64,000 bases of DNA from the NCBI RefSeq assembly GCF_964656455.1, contig NC_135721.1:47065530-47129529 (forward strand), read 5' to 3'. Of this stretch, positions 11,131-21,169 are shown piece by piece. A program made the position numbers and the translations under genes. This stretch comes from Halichoerus grypus. Lineage: Eukaryota > Chordata > Mammalia > Carnivora > Phocidae. The first letter of the stretch is position 1. Each line of letters opens with the position of its first letter. The notes below the pieces were generated by a model. It was not told the origin of the DNA. It saw only the letters and a program-made list of their open reading frames with translations, and did not search any database.

Positions 11131-11654
11131 ACTCCAAGAAACCCAGCCTGTCCTTGATCTTCTTCATTATCCTTCCTCTCCAGGATGGCAAAGAAATTCT
11201 CTTTTCTATTCTCTTCACATGGTACTCCTTGTCTTCCCATCAGGATATTCTGCTTCTTGGGTTGTACCTCTCTTGGGGGACACTGCCTGGATCCATCCAC
11301 CCAAAGGCCACTTACTGCTTGGTAATACCCAGTTGAATATGGCCCCTGGAACCTACCCATTCCTTGAGATGGTTGAGTTTCAAGTCCTGGGTTTTACAGT
11401 CTTTGTAGTCATGCTTAGATAACAAGGTGGATCAGCAACAGGATGCCCTCTCTAACCTACTCTTATCTGTACAGATTACACTCTCACTCTGATTCTCCCC
11501 TTTCTGCAGAATTTGTGCTCTGCCCTTTTCAAAGCTGACCGCTCCCATTTGTATCTTCTATGTTTGATGCTTTCTCCATCTATATACCATAATATATACC
11601 ACAGAGCCATGGCATATTTTTTTTGTTTCATTCCATTCAGAGCCATCTCCTTAA
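11131..11654. other. Unassigned sequence
   Basis: Short open frames exist on both strands, but none resembles a known protein and they overlap one another in several frames. No repeat recognised. Confidence 0.5.
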
Positions 11655-11850
11655 AACAGAGCAGTGATTCTGGAGCCAGCTGGACCTGAAACCTCTATTC
11701 TAACCTTGTGATTTGGGGCATGTTACATAACTTTTCTGTGCCTCACCGATTATATCTATATAATGATAATAATACCTACCTCATAAAGTTGTCATGATAG
11801 TTAAATGAGATAATGTGCTCGTAAAAGGTTCTGCTTAGCATAGAGTCAGT
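11655..11850 (+). mobile_element. MIR SINE, sense
   Basis: MIR landmarks: GATTCTGGAGCCAGCTGGACC, GGCATGTTACATAACTT, CTGTGCCTCACC, AATACCTACCTCATAAAG and GAGATAATGTGC. Confidence 0.83.
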
Positions 11851-12819
11851 GGTCTCAGCATTGCCTGCCACACTTGGCCCAGCCCACGGAGTTGGGTGAT
11901 CAGCAAGGCTATACATGCTGGGCACACCGTGACATGTATTGAATGCAGGCTTGAATTGCTGGCCAGGCTGAGATGCATCCTTGCTCCAGAGACTTCCCTG
12001 TCAGGCTATGTTTGGAACTACGGCTGTTATTCTGACTTCATCCCCTCTTTGAGAGTCAGGCAGAACATTTCGGTTTCTCAAGCTTTTTGGCTTGTGTTTT
12101 CCATACTAATCTGGTCCCTTCAGAAAGTAAGGTAATGGTAGAGTGGTGCTGTCATTTAATACAAAGTTGATTATGCTACCACCGATTTCTGACATAGGTG
12201 GGATCGCATCCCAATCAGAAGCTATTGTCCCTCACAAGCCCCGATTGAATGTGCACCTGTGTGCTTCTCATGGGCTGTGTCTCGAGGCTGAGAGACTTCA
12301 AAGCTGTGGGTGAGGGCACTGTCGGGGGCCTGATGCCAGTTGGATTGGAGGCGTTCACAACCATGTACTGAAGTATCTTTCTGTGTGAAAGGAAGGTGCT
12401 GCTCATAAAACCGCTCCTTGTTGTGATCCAGGGCACCATGAATAGCCGAGTGATTGCATTCTCCTGGAGGTTCTTGCCGGGCGGTTTCAGTCAGACAGGG
12501 AGGGTGAGAAATACACAGAAGAGGAAGGCAGAGGAGTTCAGTTCTTAGGCACACCCGTTGGGGAGGGACCTTCCACATCTACTTCTAATGGCTGAAGATG
12601 AAGTGACTTTTTAACCTGGTGAAGGCCATACCATGATGAGATTGTACTCTGCACATTTGGGTTCTTCCCCTGCACCTTTTTTTTGGGGGGGGGGCTGAAA
12701 GCACAGCTGGCATAGTTTGGCTTCATTGCCCAAGTTATGATTCTTGCAACGATAATGAAATACATGAGTAGCAAGGGGCTGAGTAGTAAGAAAGGAGTGC
12801 TCAGGGAGGACAACATGAT
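11851..12819. other. Unassigned sequence
   Basis: No recognisable gene or repeat. Overlapping open frames of up to 118 codons on the minus strand (12222-12578) have no domain features, and antisense frames of similar length cover the same bases. A G run sits at 12685-12693. Confidence 0.5.
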
Positions 12820-12962
12820 CAGTGGTTCTCAGACGTGGGTGCTCATAAGAATAACTAAGAGAGCATATTACAAAGATACAGTCATCCATCTCACTGCAGA
12901 CCTGTTGAATCAGAATTGTTTGGGGCAAGGGGATGGTGCCTGAAAAACCTGAATTTTAAATA
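12820..12962 (+). mobile_element. hAT-Charlie (MER5-like) remnant
   Basis: Begins with the terminal sequence CAGTGGTTCTCAGACGTGGG typical of hAT-Charlie non-autonomous elements, followed by AGAATAACTAAGAGAGC and TTGAATCAGAATTGTTTGGG. The right end is lost or diverged. Confidence 0.65.
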
Positions 12963-12984
12963 GAAATGTAACACTGAGGATAAT

Positions 12985-13180
12985 ATAAGCATTCAATTCT
13001 TACATAGTCATTACATGGCAAGCATTGTCCAAAGTGTTCATATTCATTAACTCATTTACCATTCACAACGATCCTGCGAATAGGGTACATTATTCTCATT
13101 CCCAGTAGCAAATGAGGAAACAGAAGGCAAGTCACCGGCTTAAGGTCACATAGCTAAAAAATGACCCAGCTGGGCAAAGT
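12985..13180 (-). mobile_element. MIR SINE, antisense
   Basis: Reverse MIR landmarks: TTAACTCATTTACC, ACGATCCTGCGAATAGGGTA, AAATGAGGAAACAGAAG and TTAAGGTCACATAGCTA. Confidence 0.82.
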
Positions 13181-13749
13181 GGGGAATCAGGTGAGTCCTG
13201 GGCATAATACTGAAGGAAGCACTCACTGTCGGGATCATGCAAGTGCCTCTCAGGAAGTAAGGGCCTCCTTAACTTTATGCCCTGGGAGCCTCACTGGCTC
13301 ACTGGAGTTTTGGCCTTGGAGCTGGGTTTGAACCCAAGGAGTCTCTCTTCAGAGCACAGACTCCTACCTGCAGTACATGCAAATGCCACAGAGAAGGATG
13401 TAGCAAGGGAGACGTCTCCCCCTTGACCTCCGTGTGACAGCCAAGGATCTCCCTTCAAGAGAAGGGAGTGCAGGAAATGCAGTTGGTGGACAGTTTCCAA
13501 AGCTGCATTTCAGTATCTGTCACCGCTTTCACGACAAGGTTATGTTTTTCCAGGGCTGGGGGCTAATTTTTGCTGGACCATTCCTGCCCAACAGAAGAAA
13601 TGAAGCTCTTTCTGTCTTCTGCTCCCACTTTCTTCCTCCACACTGATTCCACCAATAAGTAAATTAAATTATTCCTGCCTGGCTAATTTTATCGTGGTGT
13701 CTACTTGGAGGATCTGGACTGACATACCACATCTCTCTCTCTTCTACAA
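13181..13749. other. Unassigned sequence
   Basis: No gene or recognisable repeat. Confidence 0.5.
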
Positions 13750-14010
13750 CAGTGGCTTTGAAATATTTTTGACTGAGACCCACAGTAAGGAAAAAATGTT
13801 TCATCTTGTCACAGTGTGTGTGTGTGTGTATGCGCGCATGTGTCCATATACATGCAAATATACAACATGTATATATGGAAAAAAGCTTCAAAAACAATAC
13901 TTGCCTTTCTATATGCAAAGTGTGATTCTATTCCATGTCATTTTTTTAAAAAGAGAATTCTGGTTACAACCCACACAATTGCATTCAAGACCAAACGCAT
14001 ACCAGAAGTG
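13750..14010. mobile_element. Possible hAT-type DNA transposon remnant
   Basis: CAGTGGCTTTGAAATATTTT, followed by TTTGACTGAGACCCACAGTA, looks like the left end of a short non-autonomous hAT element. The middle holds a GT-rich run at about 13817-13845. The right end is unclear. A 152-codon open frame crosses this region but is repeat-derived. Confidence 0.4.
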
Positions 14011-14640
14011 CCATTTACGTTCACTCACTGGTAGCATTTGCTATGATCACATGGTGGTAGCATTGACATTTGATTGCCCCATCACTGGCCAGTGCAGAAG
14101 GTTTCTTGCCTTGTTACCTTCCCAATTGTTTGTTTCTTGTATTTTCCTGTGAAATGTAGTCCTGCTTTTTAAAATATATACTATGATCTCAAGGAAATGG
14201 ATACCAAATCAAAAGATTTATATATTTGTTCCAATGTCAGGAGCACCTGGAAGTCAGGATGCTCTTTTCAGAATACCTTAGATTTGATCAATTTAAGGTC
14301 ATGATTTACAAAGTGTGTGTATGTGTGTGTGTGTTTGCTTATTTAATAAAAACACATTTCTAATGTCTCCACAAATACCAGTTTCTTAATTGTTCATTCG
14401 ATACTTGCTAGGGATGATTATTAGCAATCCGAGAGAGGTTCCTGAGATTAAGAAATATTTATTGGAGAGTAAATTAAGATTGAGAAATTCTATCCATTTA
14501 ATTTTTGTTGAATTGGGCAAAAGCTGATTTTTTTTTTTAATTTTAGCTCAAGAAATGTTGTGTTCAGGAGCATGCTTTGAGAGGCATGGATTCATGTATT
14601 GTACACTGTGTTCCCAGCCCATGTGGTCCACCTGTACATT
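14011..14640. other. Unassigned sequence with a TG-rich stretch
   Basis: An interrupted TG run at about 14314-14334 is the only pattern seen. No gene. Confidence 0.5.
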
Positions 14641-14656
14641 CTGCTCATGCATTTTA

Positions 14657-14861
14657 GTTTAGTTTAGTTTTTTAAAGATTTTATTTATTTATTTGACACA
14701 GAGAGATACGGCAAGAGAGGGAACACAAGCAGGGGGAGTGGGAGAGGGAGAAGCAGGTTTCCACAGAGCAGGGAGCCCGATGCGGGACTCGATCCCAGGA
14801 CCCTGGGACCATGACCTGAGCCGAAGGCAGACGCTTAACGACTGAGCCACCCAGGTGCCCC
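14657..14861 (-). mobile_element. Can-SINE, antisense
   Basis: Complete antisense copy with perfect 16-bp target duplication CTGCTCATGCATTTTA at 14641-14656 and 14862-14877. The GGCAGACGCTTAACGACTGAGCC head places it with the GTTAAGCGTCTGCC subfamily. Confidence 0.96.
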
Positions 14862-15227
14862 CTGCTCATGCATTTTAAAGACATCTCAGTGCTCTTTGGT
14901 TTAATTCTATTTTGAGATATACATCCTAGAGAAATAATCCAGAGTTCCAGAAAATGATTTCTAGGGACCAACATTAATTTCCAACAGGGATGGTTCAATA
15001 AAACATGATATATCCATAAGAATATGTGATAAAGCACCACTGGTTGATATTTTGGTGATACTCAGAGCTGAGTAACTGGACTCCTTTTAGAGCAAGAAGT
15101 CTCTAGTTTGTCATGTTCTCCACTCTGTCCTATTGTGTAATACCCACTTCACTACTTCCTGCCTGACATTGGTAGGCATTGAGGTTTTGATCCTTGGCTG
15201 ACACCATACTGTCCAAATTCCTTTGTA

Positions 15228-15883
15228 TGATATGGTAAGCTGAATAATGGCCCCCCCAAAAGATGTTCATGTTCTAATCTTTGGGATATTTGTTTTGTTT
15301 GTTTGTTTGTTTTGAGAGAAAGTGTGAGAGAGTGTGCTCGTGGGTGGGGGGGAGGGGCTGTGCAGAGGGAGAGAGAGAATCTTATGTGGGGCTCGATCTC
15401 ACGACCCTGAGATCATGACCTGAGCCGAAATCAAGAGTCCAGTGCTCAAGTGACTGAGCCACCCAGGCGCCCCATTCTCTGGGACATTTGAGTATGTTAA
15501 TTTACATGGCAAAAGAGACTTTGGAGATGTAATTAAGTGGGTGGACCCAGTGTAATCACAGGGGTCCTTGTAAGATGCAGGCAAAAGGATCAGATCAGTC
15601 AGAGAGGAAAGGTGGACAGAAGCAGAGGCTGGAGTGATGCACTTTGTTGATGGAGGGAGAGGCCATGGATCAAGGATTAGGTGCCCTCTAAAAGCTGGAA
15701 GCAAGGAAACAGATTCTCCTCTAGAATTTCCAGGAGGAACATAGCTCTGCTGACCCTCTGGTTTTAGCCTATAAGACCCATTGCGGGCTTCTGACTTCCA
15801 GAACGGTAAGATAACAAATGTGTGTTGTTTCAAGCCACTAAGTTTGGGCTAATTTGTTAGAGCAGCAATAGGAAATTAATGCA
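15228..15883 (+). mobile_element. MLT1-type LTR interrupted by a SINE
   Basis: Landmarks: AAGCTGAATAATGGCCCCCC, ACATGGCAAAAGAGACTTTG, GATGTAATTAAGT, TGTAATCACAGGGGTCCTTG, AAGCAGAGGCTGGAGTGATG, GGCTTCTGACTTCCAGAAC, and the 3' end GTGTTGTTTCAAGCCACTAAG with GCAGCAATAGGAAATTAATG. This is the MLT1 group of MaLR LTRs, apparently solo. I could not find a clean 5-bp target duplication, so the ends are approximate. Confidence 0.85.
15293..15475 (-). mobile_element. Older Can-SINE nested in the MLT1 LTR
   Basis: Antisense copy of an older subfamily (GAAATCAAGAGTCCAGTGCT in the head complement). The imperfect 15-bp duplication is TCTTTGGGATATTTG (15278-15292) against TCTCTGGGACATTTG (15476-15490). Its tail complement has become a TTTG-type repeat. 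Confidence 0.88.
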
Positions 15884-18674
15884 CAGAGCATTCAAGTTTC
15901 TTCAGTACCTGATTTTAACCCTACCCTTAATTCTCATTTCCTTCTTTTCTGCTTCATTCTCTATACAACATAGAATCTCTCCACACCAAATTACCCCAGG
16001 ACATCATGTTTTCACACCTCCATATCTTTGTGTTATTCTTTGTACCTAAAATCCCTTTCTCCCCTTTCTGTCAAGCTTCCAGAAGGAAGGGGGAAGCCTT
16101 CCTTAGTATTAATAACTAGTAAAGGCATTTATACCACCTATAGTATAAACAAGCTGAGATTGATGGAAGACACCAAGGACCATTCATTAAGTTTCCTACT
16201 AGAGAAAGTAGAGCTTATTAGGCCCAATTATATACCTTAATTTGGAAGGATTAGAGCTGGAGGTGAAAGCATATTGTGGAACAGAATGGGAGTTCTTGGC
16301 ATGGAAGTACTTTTGGCATTGTAGAGCAACCTCCCCAGGAAGCCAATAAGGTGCAAGGTGTAAAGACAAGCATGACCATGGCAAATGGAAAGATGGCCAA
16401 TGGTGGGGCTTCCCAGATACATAGCTTCCTTGTGCTTTCTGTGCTTCCTAAGTTTTGGTATTTAGTATGCCATGCATTTGTAGTTAAAATACAATGTTAA
16501 CTTAAAAAAGAGTTGGGACTGAAATCAACCTGTTTCAGTTTTACCTATAGAACTGCCAGGCTCAGTAGGAAGTGGCTACCTGCAGTGGAACAGACGGAAT
16601 TGCTCCACCTGACGGCACTCACATCTACATTGACCCAAGAAGACAGGGAGCACCTTCCTCTACCTGCCTGCATGATGGGCTCTTCCAGGGCTGCTGAGCA
16701 CCACTCAGAGTCTTGGCTGGCCTCATTGCCAAGTCTATTGAGCTAATTTGTTTTCCAAGATCAACCCCACCAGTATGACCCATTAATGTTGCTGAGACCC
16801 CTGCAACGATTCACCAGTCTTTCGGTCTGGTATGGACCATACATGCCTAGGGAGAACACAAATCAAGTCTTGTGATCAGTTCCCAGCATTCTGCCAAAAT
16901 GGCCTCTATTGTTGTAGGGAGACACTTTCACTTTCAGATCAGATGTCCTTTCACGACTCCAGACAGCTTCCTCTTTCATAGGCCAAAGTGCCCTCTGAGG
17001 CTCTCTACCCACCCCATCTCCAACAATTCCTGTAACCCTTAAGTATGGCCCATCCCAGCACAACTGAGCTTTCCCCGAAAGCCTTGGGTCTTCTGTGGCA
17101 CCTCTTCCCACAGCACTGCATTGGGGAGGCAGGAACTACTGCTGTCACTGCTCCTCAGCTCAGTTTGTGTGCATTTTAAGATGCCTTAGCATTATTAGTC
17201 CACCTAGTGAGTCTCTGAGGGCCAGGGGACAGTGGTGTAACGTTATCCTGTTTGGTGTTTCAATAGCCTTTTAATTGGCTTCTATGGACCTATGTTTCAG
17301 GATTTCTTCACCGTAATTAGCCTTTGACATACATTTAGCCTGTTGTTTGGAGGGAATTATGGACTCTAAGTGGAAAGATTTTGTGTAAGGATAGGTGGAG
17401 ATGTGGGGTTGGAGGGGAATACAACGTTACAAGTGCCTCAAAAATCACCCCTTGCTTTGCAGAGATAAAGCAACATGGATTTTCTGACACTCACTTGGAG
17501 CTTTCCAATCAAGACACAGACAGTGGAGGAAAGAGGCCACATTTTCCTCCCTTTATTGATTTTTTTTATGTTGCCAGCAGGTTTGCTCTATTTCTGATCA
17601 CAAAGCTTGTGTGGGCTGCTCCATCCAATTCTATTCCTCTAAGATCTTTGTGATACATTGATTTTCAATTCTAGCTGATGAAATTTTGTCTTTTTTCCCC
17701 TGTGTCCTCATAGGCCTTTAAGTGGAAAGTTGAAACAGGACTGCATTTGGGCTGTATCACGCTAAATTGAAACTCCTAGATGTAACTTTCAAAAGGCTGC
17801 TCTGTTCCCTTTGATTTTCCCCCCCCCAGTGTTTGTCTATTTAGATAAGCCCACTTTATGGATTGTAGAGCAGACTAAGTGGAAGTGGTTATTATGATGG
17901 AGAATGAGGAGCTTTATTCAGTACTTATCCTTTTTTTAAGAAAGAAAAATTAATTTGCATGAGAAGCCCAGAAGCCCTTAGCTTTTACATTTATGTACTT
18001 GCTGGATTTTGGTGCCAATTTTTCTTTCCTTTGGATGAGAGATAGGTAATTTGTAGTTCATTGTGCATTTGTAATGCAGTGCCTGATGTCTCATTAGCAA
18101 ACAAAACAATAAAATACATCACATGTCAGCTAATGACATATCCTCTCCCACAGTGTATGACAATTCTTGAATACCGAGAACTTGTTTTAAAATTTGAAGT
18201 GTCTTCTTTTGAAATCTAGCTTCCAGTCTATTTCTCTAGTCCCCTTCAGTCTTGATCTCTGAAATAAAAATCTGCACTTGCTGCCACATTCCCACACCCC
18301 AGTCACTCCACTCCTTCACTCACTGGATTCTGGACCATCATCACTCCATGGCAGCTCATCTCAAAGATCACCCTTGAATTCCTGATGGTCAGATTCAACT
18401 TCCAAAATTTTCAGCCCTTTGCTCACCTGATTGTAACATCTGATTTCACATCCAATTTCATAGGGAAAATATATGTGAACCTGCTTGAACTTTCTCAGCT
18501 TACTATTCTAAAATTAAGCCATTCTTTTGCTCAAAGTTTCATTCTTGATATTATTGCCTTCTCTTTCCTCTAGAACGTTATTCAATCAATAGCTCCTCCC
18601 TTGTATATCAGTGTTCCTCCATCTACTGGCTCCTTCGAAATCAACCTGTAAACACATTCAAGTGCATCTCAGCT
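15884..18674. other. Long stretch without recognised repeats
   Basis: About 2.8 kb with no gene and no repeat I can name. 17550-18130 is AT-rich and holds homeodomain-like and Fox-like strings (TTAATTTGCAT, TCTCATTAGCAAACAAAACA, GCTAATGACAT). Freedom from transposons this long is notable in this window, but I see no exon structure. Confidence 0.5.
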
Positions 18675-18698
18675 CACACACACACACACACACACAAA
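18675..18698 (+). repeat. (CA)12 microsatellite
   Basis: Twelve uninterrupted CA units, followed by a short broken CA run to about 18710. Confidence 0.95.
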
Positions 18699-19066
18699 TA
18701 CACACACTTCGTCTTTGATCCTGTATCCTCCTTCAATTATTAGACCATGTGACTTTTCTTGAACAACAAATTGGTTGACATAAACAGTTTCCACTTGCAA
18801 TCTCCAAATTCTCACCTATTATTTTCTCTTGAAAGTTTCAAATGATTATTTTTGCATCTAATATGATTATTATGTTTTTTTCTCATCGGATACTTGGAGT
18901 TTTTTTTTTTAATTCAATTTTGCTAATGTTTTAGCTGACATTTTGCATGTCACAATAATTTACCCTTATGCTTTCTTCTGTGAGTTTTATAGTTTCAGCT
19001 TCTACATTCAGGTTTTTGGTTTTCAATTAATTCTTAAGTCAAAGTTGGAAATTTATATTTTCCTAG

Positions 19067-19253
19067 ATAGTGATTTTGAAAGTATTGTCCCAGACCAGCA
19101 GCATCAGGACTTCCAGGAACTTTTTACAAATGCAATGTGTCAGGCCTCAACCCCAGACCACTCAATCAGAAACTCTGGGAGGGAGGTCCAATAATCTGTG
19201 TTTAACAATCTTTCCAGGAAATTTAAATACGCCCTCAAGTTTGAGAATCATTA
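19067..19253 (+). mobile_element. MER20 (hAT-Charlie) element
   Basis: Nearly complete copy of this short non-autonomous DNA transposon: GTCCCAGACCAGCAGCATCA, CAATCAGAAACTCTGGGAGG, CCAATAATCTGTGTTTAACA and CTCAAGTTTGAGAATCA in the expected order. MER20 copies are known from published work to have supplied regulatory sequence for pregnancy-related genes in placental mammals; nothing here shows such a role for this copy. Confidence 0.85.
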
Positions 19254-19555
19254 TTCTAGAAATGCATCCTTTTCATACATACTTTTAAGTTAATTGGTAT
19301 AAAGCATTATTTGTTCTTTTTTCTGCTAATATTCTTTGACTATGAAATTACATCTCTCTCATTGCTAATATTATTAGTTTTTTCTCTCTTCCTTGATGTT
19401 GATCATATTTGCCAAAAGTTTGAATATATTATTGTTTTAAAGACCTAAATTTTGTTTTATTGATAATTTTTTGTTTTTTTATTTTGATTTAATTAATATT
19501 TACTTTTATCTTCACTTTACTCTGTTTTATCTTGTGGTTCTTTATCTAACTTCTT

Positions 19556-19760
19556 TTTTTTTTTTTTTTTTTTAAAGATTTTTTATTTATTTGAGAGAGA
19601 GAGAATGAGAGAGAGCAAGCACATGAGATGGGGGAGGGTCAGAGGGAGAAGCAGACTCCCTGCCGAGCAGGGAGCCCGATGCGGGACTCGATCCAGGGAC
19701 TCCAGGATCATGACCTGAGCCGAAGGCAGTCGCCCAACCAACTGAGCCACCCAGGCGACC
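19556..19760 (-). mobile_element. Can-SINE, antisense, GCGACTGCC subfamily
   Basis: Complete copy with 13-bp target duplication TATCTAACTTCTT at 19543-19555 and 19761-19773. Same diagnostic positions as the copies at 3878 and 20359, with a few private changes (GGCAGTCGCCCAACC, CCAGGCGACC). Confidence 0.95.
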
Positions 19761-20189
19761 TATCTAACTTCTTAAGTTGAATGCCTTATTTGCTCATTTT
19801 TAATCTTTTGTGTTCTCTGATATAGTGCACTGTATCTTGTGTGTACACTTGTTTAATACCATAAATCTGACTTGTAATATTCTCATATTATTGTTTCTCA
19901 CTTCTGAAAAGTTTGTCATTTCAATTTTGATTTACTTTTTTATACAGGAATTTCTATGAAAGGTTTTAAAAATTTTGAAGAAAGTTTTATTTTTCTGAAA
20001 CAATGTATAATATACTATATACATTTGTATAAATGTACATTTTTTGTTGTTGTTAATTATTCTAATATGGTCAGAGAATTTGGCCCTTTTGGGATTTACT
20101 GAGATTTCCTTATGCCTAACAATTGATCATTTTTGTGAATATTTAGTGTGTTTGTACAGAATGTGTATTCTCTATTAAGTTGAAAGATC

Positions 20190-20300
20190 TTTCTCTCTCT
20201 CTGTATATATACATATAAATATATACACATATATGTATGTGTGTGTATATGTATATATATGTATGTATATATATATATGTATATCTACACACATACCTAT
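20190..20300 (+). repeat. TA/TG-rich simple repeat
   Basis: Mixed TATA, TATG and CACA dinucleotide runs, partly self-complementary. Likely unstable in length. Confidence 0.9.
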
Positions 20301-20358
20301 TTATCTGTTAGATTTAGTTTTTTAAATAGACTTTAGTTTTTAGTTTGGTTTTGGATTT

Positions 20359-20559
20359 TTTTTTTTTTTTTTTTAAAGATTTTATTTATTTATTTGAGAG
20401 AGAGAGAATGAGAGAGAGAGCATGAGAGGGGGGAGCGGGAGAGGGAGAAGCAGACTCCCTGCCGAGCAGGGAGCCCGATGCGGGACTCGATCCAGGGACT
20501 CCAGGATCATGACCTGAGCCGAAGGCAGTCGCTTAACCAACTGAGCCACCCAGGCGCCC
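20359..20559 (-). mobile_element. Can-SINE, antisense, GCGACTGCC subfamily
   Basis: Complete copy with perfect 18-bp target duplication TAGTTTGGTTTTGGATTT at 20341-20358 and 20560-20577. It lies 600 bp from a sister copy of the same subfamily and orientation (19556-19760), but the two have different target duplications, so they are independent insertions. Confidence 0.96.
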
Positions 20560-20579
20560 TAGTTTGGTTTTGGATTTAA

Positions 20580-20780
20580 AGAAAAATTGAGAAGATAGTA
20601 CAGAGAGTTCTCATATACTCTACGCCCCGTTTCTCCTATTATTACCATTTAATATCATTACGATGTGTTTGTTATTAGTGAACCAATACTGATACATTAT
20701 TATTAATTAAAATCCTGTTTCATACTATTAAAAACAATAAAGTCTCCTATATAATTTTTCAAAAACACACTATATTTCCA
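20580..20780 (-). mobile_element. Probable old L1-type fragment, antisense
   Basis: AAAAATTGAGAAGATAGTAC, AGAGAGTTCTCATATACTC, and AACCAATACTGATACATTATTATTAA resemble a widespread old L1 3'-region sequence in reverse. The subfamily is not resolvable by eye. Confidence 0.45.
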
Positions 20781-20849
20781 AAATCTAGCAAATTTATAGT
20801 ATCAGTTGAGATTCTGTTCAGCTGAGTGTATACAGTAGCTTAAACAAAT

Positions 20850-21080
20850 TAGGGGCAATAGTGAACAACACTGTGTTATATACTTGAAAGTTGCCAAGAA
20901 GTAGATCTTAAATATTTTCATCACAAAAATATAAATGATAATTATGCAGTGTGATGGAAATGTTAACTAACCCTACTGTGGTTATTATTTTGCAATACAT
21001 ACATGTATCAAATCATCATTTTGTAACCCTAAACTTACACAATGTTATATGTCAATTATACCATCTCAATAAAAGAGGGG
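20850..21080 (+). mobile_element. Ancient L1 3' end, sense
   Basis: TATACTTGAAAGTTGCCAAG, AAGTAGATCTTAAATATTTTC, GTGTGATGGAAATGTTAACTA and the end TCAATTATACCATCTCAATAAAA are landmarks of mid-age L1 3' ends. It stops just before LINE-1 copy B. Confidence 0.75.
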
Positions 21081-21169
21081 AAAAATAAACATGGGTCATA
21101 AAAACCATAAAAGCAACCGAAAAAAAAAACAAAATAAAAATATTTTTAAAAAACAAAACCCCAAACCAG

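Noticed and set aside
13694..14152. 152-codon open frame on the plus strand.
   Set aside because: It runs through a GT microsatellite (giving VCVCVYA) and a probable hAT remnant; no domain or conservation signal.
15399..15833. 144-codon minus-strand frame across the SINE/MLT1 junction.
   Set aside because: Made entirely of antisense SINE and LTR sequence.
19556..20559. Two nearly identical antisense SINEs 600 bp apart as a segmental duplication.
   Set aside because: They have different target duplications and unrelated flanks, so they are separate insertions of one subfamily.
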